Part shown: piece after piece, positions 1 through 9,119 of the stretch
Layout: each line of letters opens with the position of its first letter
Position numbering within the stretch: the stretch's first letter is position 1
Assembly: GCA_964576925.1 (NCBI GenBank)
Contig: CAZNWJ010000005.1
Coordinates: forward strand, 62,001-126,000
Direction of reading: 5' to 3'
From: JADJGC01 sp964576925
Lineage (GTDB): Bacteria > Zixibacteria > MSB-5A5 > CAIYYT01
DNA length: 64,000 nt
Notes under the pieces: generated by a model
What the model was told of the DNA's origin: nothing
The model's input: the letters and a program-made list of their open reading frames with translations, nothing else
Databases searched by the model: none
Translations under genes and position numbers: made by a program

Positions 1-371
1 ACGCGGAGATCGAGTTGGATCGTGTTGGATCGATGCCACCCGGAGAAGTCGACGAACAGCCCGGCGGCGGGTGGATCTATCAAATGACGGAGTCGGGAAG
101 AAGTCGGATTGAGCGCATTTTCTATGACGGCGGAAAGGAACTGTCATTGTCGGGTTACTTGCGAGAGGGGAGTACTCTTCACCTGCTCAAAGCGGGCGAC
201 TACTCCTATAGTACTGGTGAGATTGAGATTAGCAGGATCGATAGTGTCGAAGTTCAACAAAGATACTTCAGGCAGCCCAAGCCTGCGGTTTTGGCGGTGT
301 TCACCGTCTTCGCTGCCGGAGTCGTGTATTATTTGATTGACGCTGACAACGAGATGCAGGAATTGCGCTGA
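1..371 (+). CDS. Hypothetical protein, 5' end outside the window
   Basis: The reading frame is open from base 3 and the first possible start in the window is TTG at 15, so the gene probably begins upstream. About 120 residues are visible. They include a beta-rich stretch with alternating charged and hydrophobic residues (SRIERIFYDGGKELSLSGYL, then EISRIDSVEVQQ) and one hydrophobic segment near the C-terminus (AVLAVFTVFAAGVVYYL), followed by a short acidic tail. That suggests a small domain tethered by a C-terminal membrane helix. I do not recognise the family. The pattern resembles small proteins that begin with a lipid-dependent or membrane-associated beta domain, but this is only an impression. 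The gene converges on rpmA across a bidirectional terminator at 390-419. Confidence 0.6.
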   Translation, partial: AEIELDRVGSMPPGEVDEQPGGGWIYQMTESGRSRIERIFYDGGKELSLSGYLREGSTLHLLKAGDYSYSTGEIEISRIDSVEVQQRYFRQPKPAVLAVFTVFAAGVVYYLIDADNEMQELR

Positions 372-389
372 CAACAGGAGCCAAATCAA

Positions 390-419
390 AAGGCACTCCA
401 CCAGTCGGCGGAGTGCCTT
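390..419. terminator. Bidirectional intrinsic terminator between convergent genes
   Basis: A perfect 10-bp inverted repeat, AAGGCACTCC (390-399) and GGAGTGCCTT (410-419), encloses a 10-base loop. It is followed by CGATTTTC on the plus side and TTTGATTT on the minus side. It sits 18 bases after the stop of the left-edge gene and 24 bases beyond the stop of rpmA, so it can serve both. Confidence 0.8.
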
Positions 420-443
420 CGATTTTCTGCAAGTCTCCAGCTG

Positions 444-692
444 TTACGGCAGCACGTGCACGACTTTGCGGTCGCCGGAATTGACGAACTCGATCACGCC
501 GGTGATCTTCGCAAACAGCGTGTTGTCGCGGCCAATGCCGACATTGCGGCCCGGCTTGATTTTGGTACCGCACTGGCGGACGATAATCGAGCCGGCCAGA
601 ACAGCTTCGCCGCCGAAACGCTTGACGCCGCGCCGTTGACCGTTCGAGTCGCGGCCGTTCTTCGACGAACCTAAACCTTTTTTATGAGCCAA
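444..692 (-). CDS. rpmA: 50S ribosomal protein L27
   Basis: Structural protein of the large ribosomal subunit whose N-terminal tail reaches toward the peptidyl-transferase centre. The 82-residue product begins (M)AHKKGLGSSKNGRDS and contains GVKRFGGE, the typical L27 N-terminus, with the usual length. A longer frame runs to 734, but the family start aligns with a TTG at 690-692, preceded by GGAGG at 5-bp spacing, so TTG is chosen. rplU (L21), which normally lies just upstream of rpmA, is absent: the upstream neighbour is a TMEM175-type gene. Identity is certain; the TTG start is very likely. Confidence 0.96.
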   Translation of the reverse strand: MAHKKGLGSSKNGRDSNGQRRGVKRFGGEAVLAGSIIVRQCGTKIKPGRNVGIGRDNTLFAKITGVIEFVNSGDRKVVHVLP

Positions 693-831
693 GGGGTCCT
701 CCAAATTTACAGTCACAATCGCCGCCAAGAACATAGTTCGACCAAGCCGGTCGAGCGGCAGACAAACAATATAAGCACCGAGACCTCGGGGTCAAGGAGA
801 AAATGCGGTTGACTGCCGTCAGGAAGTCCTT

Positions 832-1404
832 CTATGCCAACGCCTTCTCAATCCGCCGGTCGGGGATCAGCCAGATGATTGCCACCAGCACGTAAATGGC
901 ACATGAGATCCAGCCATTGACCAGAGCCAGAGCGATCGCCGAGGCATAGAGAAGCACGGAAATCTTTCCCTTGAAGTCGCGGCCCAACGCCTTGGCCAGT
1001 GGCGAATCTTTTCCGTGCCGCGCCACGAGAACCAGGGTCAAGATATAGTAGGCGATGGCCGCCATGAGCATGATCACGCCATAGAGAGCCACGGGAGCTT
1101 CGGAGAAGTTGTTTTCGCCCATCCAGGCCGTTACGAACGGCACGAGCGAGAGCCAGAAAAGCAGGTGCATGTTGGCCCAGAGGATACGGCCGTCGACGTG
1201 CTTGATCGCCTGGAAGAGGTGATGATGGTTGTTCCAGTAGATGCCGATGTAGCAGAAACTCAGGACGTAGCTCAAGAAAACCGGTAACAGCGGTTTGAGC
1301 GCCGCAAAACTGGTCTCGTGCGGGACTTTCAGTTCGAGCACCATGATGGTGATGATGATGGCTAATACCCCGTCGCTGAATGCTTCCAATCTGCCTTTGG
1401 TCAA
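832..1404 (-). CDS. TMEM175-family (DUF1211) potassium channel-like membrane protein
   Basis: A 190-residue membrane protein with the family hallmark RLEAFSDGVLAIIITIMVLE in its first helix (FSDG motif) and about six hydrophobic segments. Bacterial TMEM175 members form tetrameric K+-permeable channels; the physiological role is seldom known. The open frame extends to 1542, but that extension would run through the strong terminator at 1508-1539. A TTG at 1402-1404 preceded by GAAGGGA lies just before the conserved KGRLEAF, so I place the start there. The last residues (RRIEKAL) are charged and cytosolic in character. The gene lies downstream of clpC but beyond its terminator, so it probably has a separate promoter or depends on readthrough. 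Confidence 0.85.
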   Translation of the reverse strand: MTKGRLEAFSDGVLAIIITIMVLELKVPHETSFAALKPLLPVFLSYVLSFCYIGIYWNNHHHLFQAIKHVDGRILWANMHLLFWLSLVPFVTAWMGENNFSEAPVALYGVIMLMAAIAYYILTLVLVARHGKDSPLAKALGRDFKGKISVLLYASAIALALVNGWISCAIYVLVAIIWLIPDRRIEKALA

Positions 1405-1507
1405 CTGTGCTTTCCCTTCATTTGAGTTGCAGCACCTGAGCGCGTATCGTCGTTCCAATTTGACGTTGAGAATCCAAAGCCAGTTTGCGACATCGTCGCG
1501 CCCGCGC

Positions 1508-1539
1508 AAAAAAACCCACCTGCCTCTCAGCAGGTGGGT
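1508..1539 (-). terminator. Rho-independent terminator of the clpC operon
   Basis: On the minus strand a 10-bp stem, ACCCACCTGC / GCAGGTGGGT, with a 6-base loop (TGAGAG) is followed by a run of seven T. It lies about 35 bases after the clpC stop and marks the end of the long minus-strand operon. Confidence 0.93.
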
Positions 1540-1572
1540 CAATCGTCACACTAATTCGGATTGTTAAGCCGA

Positions 1573-4026
1573 CTACACCTTCGCCTTGTGCGACTCGGTG
1601 GTCGTGTTGATGCGGAAGACCAGCTTGTCGCGTTCGGGAGCGATATCGACTTCGATATGGCAGTCGCCCGCAAACTGGCCGGCGAGAATTTCTTCCGCCA
1701 GCGGATCGTCGAGGTGTTTTTGTAGCGAGCGCTTGAGATGGCGCGCGCCGTACACGGGGTCGAATCCCTTCTCAGCGATAAACTTCTTGGCTTCGTCGGT
1801 GACGTGAATCGCCAGACCGCGTTCCGCCAGGCGCTTGGCCATCTCGGCGAGCTGGATTTCGATGATCTGCATGATGTGTTCCATCCGCAGTCCATGGAAG
1901 ATCAAAATCTCGTCGATGCGGTTGATCAGTTCCGGATTGAAGATGCGCTTCATTTCGGTCATGACCGACTGCTTCATCGCATCGTAGTCATCTTCCACGC
2001 CGGTGGCGCCGAAGCCGAGCGTCTTACCTGAGCGGATATCGCGCGTCCCGGCGTTCGAGGTCATGATGATCACCGTGTTGCGGAAGTCGACTTTGCGACC
2101 GAACGAATCGGTCAGGCAGCCGTCGTCGAGAAGCTGCAGCAGGATGTTAAAGACATCCGGATGCGCCTTCTCGATTTCGTCAAGCAGCACTACCGAGTAG
2201 GGATGACGGCGCACTTTCTCTGTGAGCTGGCCGCCCTCTTCGTAACCGACATAACCCGGAGGCGCACCGATCAGGCGGCTGACGGCGAATTTTTCCATGT
2301 ATTCCGACATATCGATGCGCACGAGGGCATCGGGATTTTCGAACAAGAACTCGGCCAAAACGCGCGTCAACTCGGTTTTGCCGACGCCGGTCGGGCCAAG
2401 GAAAATGAACGAGCCGATCGGGCGATGCGGATCTTTGAGCCCCGCACGCGCACGGCGGATCGACTTGGTCAGGGCGGCGATGGCCTCTTCCTGGCCGACG
2501 ATCTTGCGCTTAAGTTCCTCTTCCATGCGCAGCAGGCGCTTGGATTCCTTTTCTTCGAGGCGGAACAACGGGATGCCGGTAATCTTGGCGACGATCTCAG
2601 CGATATGCTCTTCCTTGAGGACGATCTTCTCGCTCTGACGTTGCACCTCCCAGTTGCGCTTCATCTGCTCGTATTCTTCTTTCTTGAGCTTCAGCTCGTC
2701 ACGCAACTTGGCGGCACGCTCGAACTCTTGATTCTTGACCGCTTCTTCTTTCTTGGTCGAGACATCGGAAATGAGCGCATCCATATCGCTGAATTCTCTC
2801 GGCTTGGTGTAGGTCGACAAGTGCGCGCGCGAGCCGGCCTCGTCGATGATGTCGATCGCCTTGTCCGGCTGGAATTTGCCGGTGATGTAACGGTTTGACA
2901 TGACGACCGCGCCCTTGATCGCCTCATCAGAAATCACGATCTGGTGGTGTTCCTCGTAGCGGCCTTTAAGCCCCTGGAGGATCTTGATCGTGTCTTCCTG
3001 TGAAGGCTCTTCGACCATCACGGTATGGAAGCGGCGATCGAGTGCGCCGTCTTTTTCGATGTACTTGCGATACTCGTTCAGCGTGGTTGCGCCGATACAC
3101 TGCAGTTCGCCGCGCGAGAGCGCCGGCTTGAAGATGTTCGAAGCATCGAGCGAACCTTCCGCGCCGCCCGCGCCGACGATAGTATGCAGCTCGTCGATGA
3201 AGATGATCACGTCCTGAGAATTGGTGATCTCGTTCATCACGGCTTTCAGACGCTCTTCAAATTGCCCGCGGTACTTCGTACCGGCAACCAGCGACGCCAT
3301 ATCAAGCATGACGATGCGGCGGTTCTCCAGCACGGCCGGCACCTGTCCGGTGACGACACGCTGGGCGAGACCTTCAACGATGGCCGTCTTGCCGACGCCC
3401 GGTTCGCCGATCAGCACCGGATTGTTCTTTTTGCGGCGCGAGAGAATCTGCGAAACGCGTTCGATCTCGTTGTCGCGGCCGATGATCGGGTCCAGCTTGC
3501 CCTTGCGTGCCAACTCGGTGAGATCGCGGCCGAAATGATCGAGGGCCGGCGTCTTGGATTTCTTGCGCTTCTTGCCGTAAGATGATGGCTGGCCGCTCTG
3601 GATGTTCTTGAGTTCTTCGTAGACATCCTTGTAGTCGACGTCGAACATCGACAACACCTGTGCGGCAACGCCTTCTTCATCTTTCAGCAGCGCCAGGAGA
3701 ATATGCTCAGTATCGATTTCCTTCGATTTCAAGGCCCGGGCTTCCTGCCCGGCGACCTCCAGCGTTTTCTTGGCGCGAGCCGTCAGGGGGAGTTGACCCA
3801 TCGTCATCGTGCCGCCGGCGGGTTGCACCACATCCTCTACCGACTGGACCAGTTCATTCATGTCCAGGCCGATATTGGAAAAGACTTCCACGGCGCGACC
3901 TTCACCCAGCCGGATCAAGCCCAGCAGGAGATGCTCGGTACCGATGTAGTCGTGGCGCAGTCTGGCCGCCTCGTCGCGGGCATACTCGATGGCTTTGCGG
4001 GCCAGCTCGGAAAACATCTCGTTCAT
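1573..4026 (-). CDS. clpC: ATP-dependent Clp protease ATP-binding subunit ClpC
   Basis: Hexameric AAA+ unfoldase that delivers proteins to ClpP; in McsB-containing bacteria it recognises phospho-arginine-tagged substrates. The 817-residue protein has an N-terminal Clp repeat domain (about residues 1-145), a first AAA module with GEPGVGKT and IIFIDELHT, and a UVR-containing middle domain (QEFERAAKLRDEL). A second AAA module carries GPTGVGKT and VVLLDEIEKAHPDVF, and a D2-small C-terminus follows. Length and order match ClpC rather than ClpB, whose middle domain is longer. The ATG at 4026 is preceded by GGAGG at 5 bp. It is the last gene of the run lolC-lolD-mcsA-mcsB-clpC, 25 bp after mcsB, and ends at the terminator at 1508-1539. 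Confidence 0.97.
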   Translation of the reverse strand: MNEMFSELARKAIEYARDEAARLRHDYIGTEHLLLGLIRLGEGRAVEVFSNIGLDMNELVQSVEDVVQPAGGTMTMGQLPLTARAKKTLEVAGQEARALKSKEIDTEHILLALLKDEEGVAAQVLSMFDVDYKDVYEELKNIQSGQPSSYGKKRKKSKTPALDHFGRDLTELARKGKLDPIIGRDNEIERVSQILSRRKKNNPVLIGEPGVGKTAIVEGLAQRVVTGQVPAVLENRRIVMLDMASLVAGTKYRGQFEERLKAVMNEITNSQDVIIFIDELHTIVGAGGAEGSLDASNIFKPALSRGELQCIGATTLNEYRKYIEKDGALDRRFHTVMVEEPSQEDTIKILQGLKGRYEEHHQIVISDEAIKGAVVMSNRYITGKFQPDKAIDIIDEAGSRAHLSTYTKPREFSDMDALISDVSTKKEEAVKNQEFERAAKLRDELKLKKEEYEQMKRNWEVQRQSEKIVLKEEHIAEIVAKITGIPLFRLEEKESKRLLRMEEELKRKIVGQEEAIAALTKSIRRARAGLKDPHRPIGSFIFLGPTGVGKTELTRVLAEFLFENPDALVRIDMSEYMEKFAVSRLIGAPPGYVGYEEGGQLTEKVRRHPYSVVLLDEIEKAHPDVFNILLQLLDDGCLTDSFGRKVDFRNTVIIMTSNAGTRDIRSGKTLGFGATGVEDDYDAMKQSVMTEMKRIFNPELINRIDEILIFHGLRMEHIMQIIEIQLAEMAKRLAERGLAIHVTDEAKKFIAEKGFDPVYGARHLKRSLQKHLDDPLAEEILAGQFAGDCHIEVDIAPERDKLVFRINTTTESHKAKV

Positions 4027-4051
4027 CTATACCTCCGCCTGAGATGATACT

Positions 4052-5104
4052 CTAACTTGCATCCGCCAGCATTTCACGAACCATGTTCGCTCTGGCGATA
4101 TCGCGATCGGCCGGCTCGAGGGCCTCACCCACATACTTCTGCAGGTGCGCCGGCTGGCTCAAGATCAACATCCGGTTGATCATCTCCAGTGTGACGTTCT
4201 CGATGATCTCGAGAGCCACTCCGAGTCGGATCGCGCTGAGAAGGTTCATGACCTCCTCCGAAGTTAATACGCGCGCGTGCTTCAAAATGCCGAATGCGCG
4301 CCAAATTTTGTCTGCGATTTCGTTGCCGGCCTGCGTCACCAACTGCTCGCGCGACTGATTTTCAAATTCGATAATCTGCCGCGTCATCTTGTGCAGCGCC
4401 TCGGTGATGTCCGACTCGGAGCGGCCCAGCGTCGTTTGGTTGGAAATCTGGAACAAATTGCCCCAGACATCCGAACCTTCGCCGTAGAATCCGCGCACGA
4501 CCAATCCCAATTTCGTGATGTGGTCGATGACGGAGTCGATCTCCTTCGTCAGCACCAGTCCGGCCAAGTGTATCAACACCGAAGCCCGCAATCCGGTTCC
4601 AACATTCGTGGGGCAGGATGTCAAATATCCAAAATCGGTGTCAAAGTCAAACTCGAGAGTGCGAGCCAGGTCGTCGTCGATGCGCATCGCTTGATTGAGC
4701 GCCGTCGTTAAAGACAGGCCCGGGCTCATCGTCTGAATCCGCAGGTGGTCTTCTTCGTTGACCATAATTGCCACGCGCTCGTCGGGTGAGATAAAGATTG
4801 CGCTCTCTGATTCCGGGCGCATAAACTCCGGCGAGATCAAGTGTCGTTCAATCAGGAACGAGCGGTCGAGATCGTCGATCGCCTCGGAGCGATGAAACGA
4901 GCCGGACTGAAGTTCGCGACTGGAGCGAATTGCGCTTTCGACGAAGCTGACGACCTGCAGGCGGCTTTCTTGGTCCGCGTGGGTCGGAAACGTCTGGCCC
5001 TTGATATTGCGCGCCAGGCGTACCCGGGAGGACAACACGATCATCGAGTCGGTGCCTTCACCGGTCAACCACGAACTGAGATTGTCGGTCATGTCATCGA
5101 ACAT
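4052..5104 (-). CDS. mcsB: Protein arginine kinase McsB
   Basis: Phosphagen-kinase-fold enzyme that phosphorylates arginines on proteins and so marks them for ClpCP. Visible motifs include SSRVRLARNI near the N-terminus, VNEEDHLRIQ in the middle, and CPTNVGTGLRASV with the catalytic cysteine of the phosphagen-kinase signature. With 350 residues it has the family length. The frame is open to 5125, but the ATG at 5104 has GGAGG six bases upstream and gives the usual N-terminus, overlapping the end of mcsA by 11 bases, which implies translational coupling. McsA, immediately upstream, is the known activator. Confidence 0.95.
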   Translation of the reverse strand: MFDDMTDNLSSWLTGEGTDSMIVLSSRVRLARNIKGQTFPTHADQESRLQVVSFVESAIRSSRELQSGSFHRSEAIDDLDRSFLIERHLISPEFMRPESESAIFISPDERVAIMVNEEDHLRIQTMSPGLSLTTALNQAMRIDDDLARTLEFDFDTDFGYLTSCPTNVGTGLRASVLIHLAGLVLTKEIDSVIDHITKLGLVVRGFYGEGSDVWGNLFQISNQTTLGRSESDITEALHKMTRQIIEFENQSREQLVTQAGNEIADKIWRAFGILKHARVLTSEEVMNLLSAIRLGVALEIIENVTLEMINRMLILSQPAHLQKYVGEALEPADRDIARANMVREMLADAS

Positions 5105-5612
5105 GGTCGGCCTCCGCCTTGGCAAGCAGGTTCTTAATCATGTCGCGCAGATGAGCGGCGCGTTCAAAATCTTCATGTTCGATCGCGGCTTTGAGCTCGT
5201 CCTTCAACCGCGCCTCTTCCTTCAACGAATCCATGCTCCCCGCCGCCATCATCGGACGCTTGCCGCGATGAAGGTTTGATCCGTGGATTTTGCGCAGCAG
5301 GTCGGCCAGCGGCTGGCGAAAGACCGTGAAGCATGTGCCGCAGCCGAGGCGGCCAGTTTTCGCAAACTTGTCGTATGTGAGACCGCAACTCGGACAGCTT
5401 TGCTCCATCAGGGCGTTGTCGGGCCGCGCCAAGGTCGCCGGCACCATCGAAGTGAGAAAATCAGCGAGAGGGAACGGCACGTTTTTCAGCGGATTCGAGA
5501 AGCCGCGCCGTTTGGCGCAGGTGCTGCACAGATTCAACACCACTTTCTGGTTGTTGACGACCTGCTTGAGGTGAATCGTAGCTTCCTGCTTGCGGCAATC
5601 TTCACACAACAT
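5094..5612 (-). CDS. mcsA: McsA: zinc-finger activator of McsB with UVR motif
   Basis: Adaptor that activates the McsB kinase and binds zinc. The 172-residue protein starts MLCEDC, with CxxC pairs at LCEDC, LCSTCAKR, CPSCG and CGTC, and has a C-terminal UVR motif (EHEDFERAAHLRDMI) that can pair with the UVR segment of ClpC. An in-frame TTG at 5621 would overlap the lolD stop as TTGA, but the family N-terminus matches the ATG at 5612. No CtsR-type repressor is encoded next to it, unlike the Firmicutes ctsR-mcsA-mcsB-clpC operon; here lolD precedes it. Confidence 0.93.
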   Translation of the reverse strand: MLCEDCRKQEATIHLKQVVNNQKVVLNLCSTCAKRRGFSNPLKNVPFPLADFLTSMVPATLARPDNALMEQSCPSCGLTYDKFAKTGRLGCGTCFTVFRQPLADLLRKIHGSNLHRGKRPMMAAGSMDSLKEEARLKDELKAAIEHEDFERAAHLRDMIKNLLAKAEADHVR

Positions 5613-5617
5613 AAGAA

Positions 5618-6292
5618 TCAACCATTCTCGATAAGATGTCCATCCGTGAGCCGAAATCGTCGTGACGCGCGCTCTGCCAGCGACAGATCATGCGTCGCGA
5701 CGACAATCGTCATCAGTTTTTCTTTGTTCAGGCGAACGAGGAGGTCATGGAGGGTGTCAGCCGTCTCGTGGTCGAGATTTCCCGTTGGTTCATCGGCGAT
5801 CAGGATCTCCGGCGCACCCGACATCGCCCGCGCGACCGCGGCCCGTTGGCATTCGCCGCCGCTCAGTTGCGTCGGTCGATGATGCAAGCGATGACCCAAC
5901 CCCACCTCGTCCAAGAGTTTAACCGCCGTCGTCTCGGAATTGTTCCGTGATGTTCCCCGCACAAGAAGCGGCATCATGACGTTTTCGACCGCGTCAAACT
6001 CCTCCAAAAGATAGTGATACTGGAAGACAAAACCACACTTTTTGTTGCGATACTCTGAGAGCTGTGTCTCGCCGAGACTGTCGATGCGCTGGCCGGCGAC
6101 GGTCAGCGCGCCGGAACTGGGAGTGTCCAATCCTCCAAGAATGTGTAACAAGGTGCTTTTCCCCACTCCTGATGCGCCGGTGATGGCGACGAATTCGCCA
6201 CGCGAAACCTCGAGATTGAGATCGCGCAGGATCCGCAGTTCACCGTCCACCGTGGCAAAATTTTTACACAGCGCTTTTGCTTCAAGAATCAT
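5618..6292 (-). CDS. lolD: Lipoprotein-releasing ABC transporter ATPase, LolD-like
   Basis: ATPase that powers release of outer-membrane lipoproteins from the inner membrane (or an MacB-like export step). It has Walker A GASGVGKS, signature LSGGECQRAAVARA, Walker B ILIADEPTGNLD and the switch histidine in VVATHDLSLAERA; 224 residues is the family size. The ATG at 6292 is preferred; an in-frame TTG at 6301 is possible, and neither has a clear ribosome-binding site. It lies 87 bp after the permease lolC and is followed almost immediately by mcsA, so it is part of the same transcript. The Lol assignment rests mainly on the neighbouring permease. Confidence 0.92.
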   Translation of the reverse strand: MILEAKALCKNFATVDGELRILRDLNLEVSRGEFVAITGASGVGKSTLLHILGGLDTPSSGALTVAGQRIDSLGETQLSEYRNKKCGFVFQYHYLLEEFDAVENVMMPLLVRGTSRNNSETTAVKLLDEVGLGHRLHHRPTQLSGGECQRAAVARAMSGAPEILIADEPTGNLDHETADTLHDLLVRLNKEKLMTIVVATHDLSLAERASRRFRLTDGHLIENG

Positions 6293-6379
6293 GGCGTCCA
6301 ATTCCGACTATTGACTCCTGTCTACACTTCTCTTGTCGTCAGTTCGCGAGACACTCTTAACTTGAAACCGCCTACTAAC

Positions 6380-7606
6380 TTATCCGTGCCGCAGAATATC
6401 GGCCGGGAACAACTGCGCTGCCCGTCGCGAGGGATACAACGTTGCCAGAAACGAGATTAGCACACTGGCTGCGGCAACGATCGCGAACTCGTGAGCGCGC
6501 ATATCCACGGGGAGACTATTGATGAAGTAGATCTCTCCCGGAATTGATACAATCTGAAACGTCTGTTGCACCCAACAGAGGGCAAATCCCAACGTCGTGC
6601 CGGCCAGCGTTCCGACCACGCCCAGCAGCGTGCCCTGAAAAACGAAGATCCGCATCACCTGGCGCCGATTAGCGCCCATCGATTTCAGAATTGCGATGTC
6701 GCGGCGCTTCTCCAAGACCAGCATGATCAAAGTTGTGACGATATTGAACGCGGCAACGGCAATGATCAGCCCTACGACAATCGACATCCCATACTTCTCC
6801 AGCGTCATCCAGCCAAAAAGATTCTTATGTCGCTCTGACCAGTCGACGGCGTAGTAGGGGTTGCCGAGTTGTTCCTCGATATCACGGGCGATCTCTTGCG
6901 AGCGGTAGAAATCGCGCACTCGCACCTGCAAGCCGTTGACCATGTTATCGAGCTTGAAGAGATCCTGCGCCATCGGGATCGAGATGTAAACGAGATTAGC
7001 GTCATATTCGTTCATCCCGGTTTCGAAGATGCCGGTGACGCGGAACTTCTTGTACTTGGGTTGAAGCGTCAGCGTCATCTTCTTCTGTTTGAGCGAGGCC
7101 AGGACCACGTCGTCACCCAGCTTGACACCGAGCGTACCGGCCAGTTCGCGGCCGAGCACAATTCCGGGGAGGCTATCGGCGCCGATTTCGAGGTCGAGTT
7201 CGCCGGCGACAATGTTCTTCTGTAGTTCCGAGACGCCATATTCCTGAGCGGGTATAATGCCCTTGACGAAGATACCGTCGTTGGCATCGTTGGAGCCAAT
7301 GACCGATTTGTAGAAAATGTTGGGCGCTGTCGCGACGACGTCCGGTACCGTAGCGACTTTCTCAGCCAGCGATTGCCAGTCGACGAAGCCGTCGCCTGCG
7401 AAAGTGTAAACGGTGATATGCGCCGTGGTGTCGATGATCCGTTGGCGAATCTCCGTCTCAAATCCATTCATCATCGCCATCACGAAATTGAGCGTAGCCA
7501 CACCGATGGCAACGCCGACGATGGAGATCAGGGAAATGAAGGAGATGAAGTGTTCGCGGCGACGACTGCGCAGGTAGCGTCGCGCGATGAAGATTTCGAA
7601 ACCCAA
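6380..7606 (-). CDS. lolC: Lipoprotein-releasing system permease, LolC/LolE-like
   Basis: Inner-membrane partner of LolD with FtsX-type architecture: an N-terminal anchor (HFISFISLISIVGVAIGVATL), a large periplasmic MacB_PCD domain (about residues 45-260), then three C-terminal helices, including the conserved LVLEKRRDIAILKSMGA. The 408-residue product starts at TTG 7604-7606, three bases after the lysS stop, with CGGAG close upstream. The longer open frame, 24 residues more, would overlap lysS and lacks family similarity. Only one permease is present, suggesting a homodimeric LolCE/LolF-type complex rather than the E. coli LolC/LolE heterodimer. Confidence 0.93.
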   Translation of the reverse strand: MGFEIFIARRYLRSRRREHFISFISLISIVGVAIGVATLNFVMAMMNGFETEIRQRIIDTTAHITVYTFAGDGFVDWQSLAEKVATVPDVVATAPNIFYKSVIGSNDANDGIFVKGIIPAQEYGVSELQKNIVAGELDLEIGADSLPGIVLGRELAGTLGVKLGDDVVLASLKQKKMTLTLQPKYKKFRVTGIFETGMNEYDANLVYISIPMAQDLFKLDNMVNGLQVRVRDFYRSQEIARDIEEQLGNPYYAVDWSERHKNLFGWMTLEKYGMSIVVGLIIAVAAFNIVTTLIMLVLEKRRDIAILKSMGANRRQVMRIFVFQGTLLGVVGTLAGTTLGFALCWVQQTFQIVSIPGEIYFINSLPVDMRAHEFAIVAAASVLISFLATLYPSRRAAQLFPADILRHG

Positions 7607-7608
7607 AT

Positions 7609-9075
7609 CTACTCCGGTTTCATCTGCGGGAACAGGATCACGTCGCGAATCGACGGCTGGTTCAGCAGCAGCATGCAAAGCCGGTCAACGCCGAATCCCA
7701 AACCGCCGGTCGGCGGCATGCCGTGTTCAAGGCAGAAGACATAGTCCTCGTCAAGCACGGCCGGGGCGTCTTCATCTCCGGCGCGTGCCAACTCGACCAG
7801 CCGCTCGAAGCGTTCTCTCTGATCGATGGGGTCATTCAATTCGCTGAATGCATTCCCCATCTCCATTCCACCAATGAAAACCTCAAATCGTTCCGTCAAT
7901 CCCGGTTTGCTGCGGTGCGGCTTGGCCAGTGGAGAGAGCTCGACCGGGTAGTCAATTACAAACGTCGGTTGAATGAGCCTGGGTTGGACCTTGACGCTGA
8001 ACAATTCATCGATCAACTTCCCGCGCCCGACCAGTTTCTCAGTCTCGATCCCGTGTTCTCTCGCCAAGGCCCGCAGCGTCGCTTCGTCGGCGCCAGAAAT
8101 GTCGCGGCCGACCGCTTCGGAAATCGAATCTACCAGCGGCAAGCGTTTCCACTCGCCGCCGAGTTCGATTTGGCTGCCTCCAAACTCGAGGGCTGTGGAG
8201 CCGAGCACTTCAGTTGCGACTTTGACAAGCATGCGCTGGTAAAGGTCCATCACGTCGTAGTAGTCCGCGTAGGCCCAATACAACTCAATCATCGAAAACT
8301 CGGGATTGTGGCTGCGATCGAGGCCTTCGTTGCGGAAATCCTTGCAAAACTCCCAGACTTTTTCGAAGCCGCCGACAATCAGGCGCTTCAAGTACAACTC
8401 GTCGGCGACACGCAAGTACATCTCGACGTCGAGGCGATTGTGGTGCGTGACGAAGGGCTTGGCGGCTGCGCCGCCGTAAATCGGTTGCAGGATCGGCGTC
8501 TCAACTTCGATAAATCCCTCGCCATCGAGGAAGTTGCGCAGAGAGCGAATGATGCCCGAGCGTTTCTTGAAGACTTCGCGCACTTCCGGATTGGCGATCA
8601 AATCGAGATAGCGGCGGCGGTAGCGTGTTTCCTTGTCGGTCAGACCGTGCCACTTTTCAGGCATCGGGCGCAGGCTCTTAGCCAAGAGCGCCAGACTGCT
8701 GACATGGACGCTCTTTTCACCCATTTTCGTCATAAACAGATAGCCGCTCACACCGAAAATGTCGCCGAGGTCGGACTTCTTGAAGACCTCGAACTCCTGT
8801 TCGCTGACGGCATCTTTCTTGACATAGATCTGGATTTGTCCCGATTCGTCTTGCAAGTGCGCGAAGATCGACTTGCCCATGTGCCGGATCGTCATCAAGC
8901 GTCCGGCCACGCTGACGGTTGTTTGCGGTTCGGCAAGTTTTTCAAATCTGTCGAGCAGTTGTTGCGTCGAATGCGTTTTGGCGTACTTGTAGGCGTACGG
9001 CTCAATGCCCGCAGCGCGGAGCGAGAGCATCTTATCGACGCGCACTTGATGTTGATCGGCGATATTCTCTGTCAC
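7609..9075 (-). CDS. lysS: Lysyl-tRNA synthetase, class II
   Basis: Charges tRNA-Lys in the cytoplasm. The 488-residue protein has an N-terminal OB-fold (TVSVAGRLMTIRHMGKSIF), motif 2 (CKDFRNEGLDRSHNPEFSMI) and motif 3 (GGLGFGVDRLCMLL) typical of class II LysRS. The start is GTG at 9073-9075, preceded by GGGAG at 5-6 bp. It lies 44 bp downstream of coaD and 3 bp before lolC, so it is embedded in the long operon. Placing lysS directly ahead of lolC is a recurring arrangement in several Gram-negative lineages. Confidence 0.97.
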   Translation of the reverse strand: MTENIADQHQVRVDKMLSLRAAGIEPYAYKYAKTHSTQQLLDRFEKLAEPQTTVSVAGRLMTIRHMGKSIFAHLQDESGQIQIYVKKDAVSEQEFEVFKKSDLGDIFGVSGYLFMTKMGEKSVHVSSLALLAKSLRPMPEKWHGLTDKETRYRRRYLDLIANPEVREVFKKRSGIIRSLRNFLDGEGFIEVETPILQPIYGGAAAKPFVTHHNRLDVEMYLRVADELYLKRLIVGGFEKVWEFCKDFRNEGLDRSHNPEFSMIELYWAYADYYDVMDLYQRMLVKVATEVLGSTALEFGGSQIELGGEWKRLPLVDSISEAVGRDISGADEATLRALAREHGIETEKLVGRGKLIDELFSVKVQPRLIQPTFVIDYPVELSPLAKPHRSKPGLTERFEVFIGGMEMGNAFSELNDPIDQRERFERLVELARAGDEDAPAVLDEDYVFCLEHGMPPTGGLGFGVDRLCMLLLNQPSIRDVILFPQMKPE

Positions 9076-9119
9076 TTATTCTCCCTGTGAAATGTCGCGC
9101 GTCGGCGGGTTCTGCCGTC

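Noticed and set aside
7723..9090. 455-codon plus-strand frame
   Set aside because: It is the complement of lysS, which has all class II motifs; no ribosome-binding site or family features.
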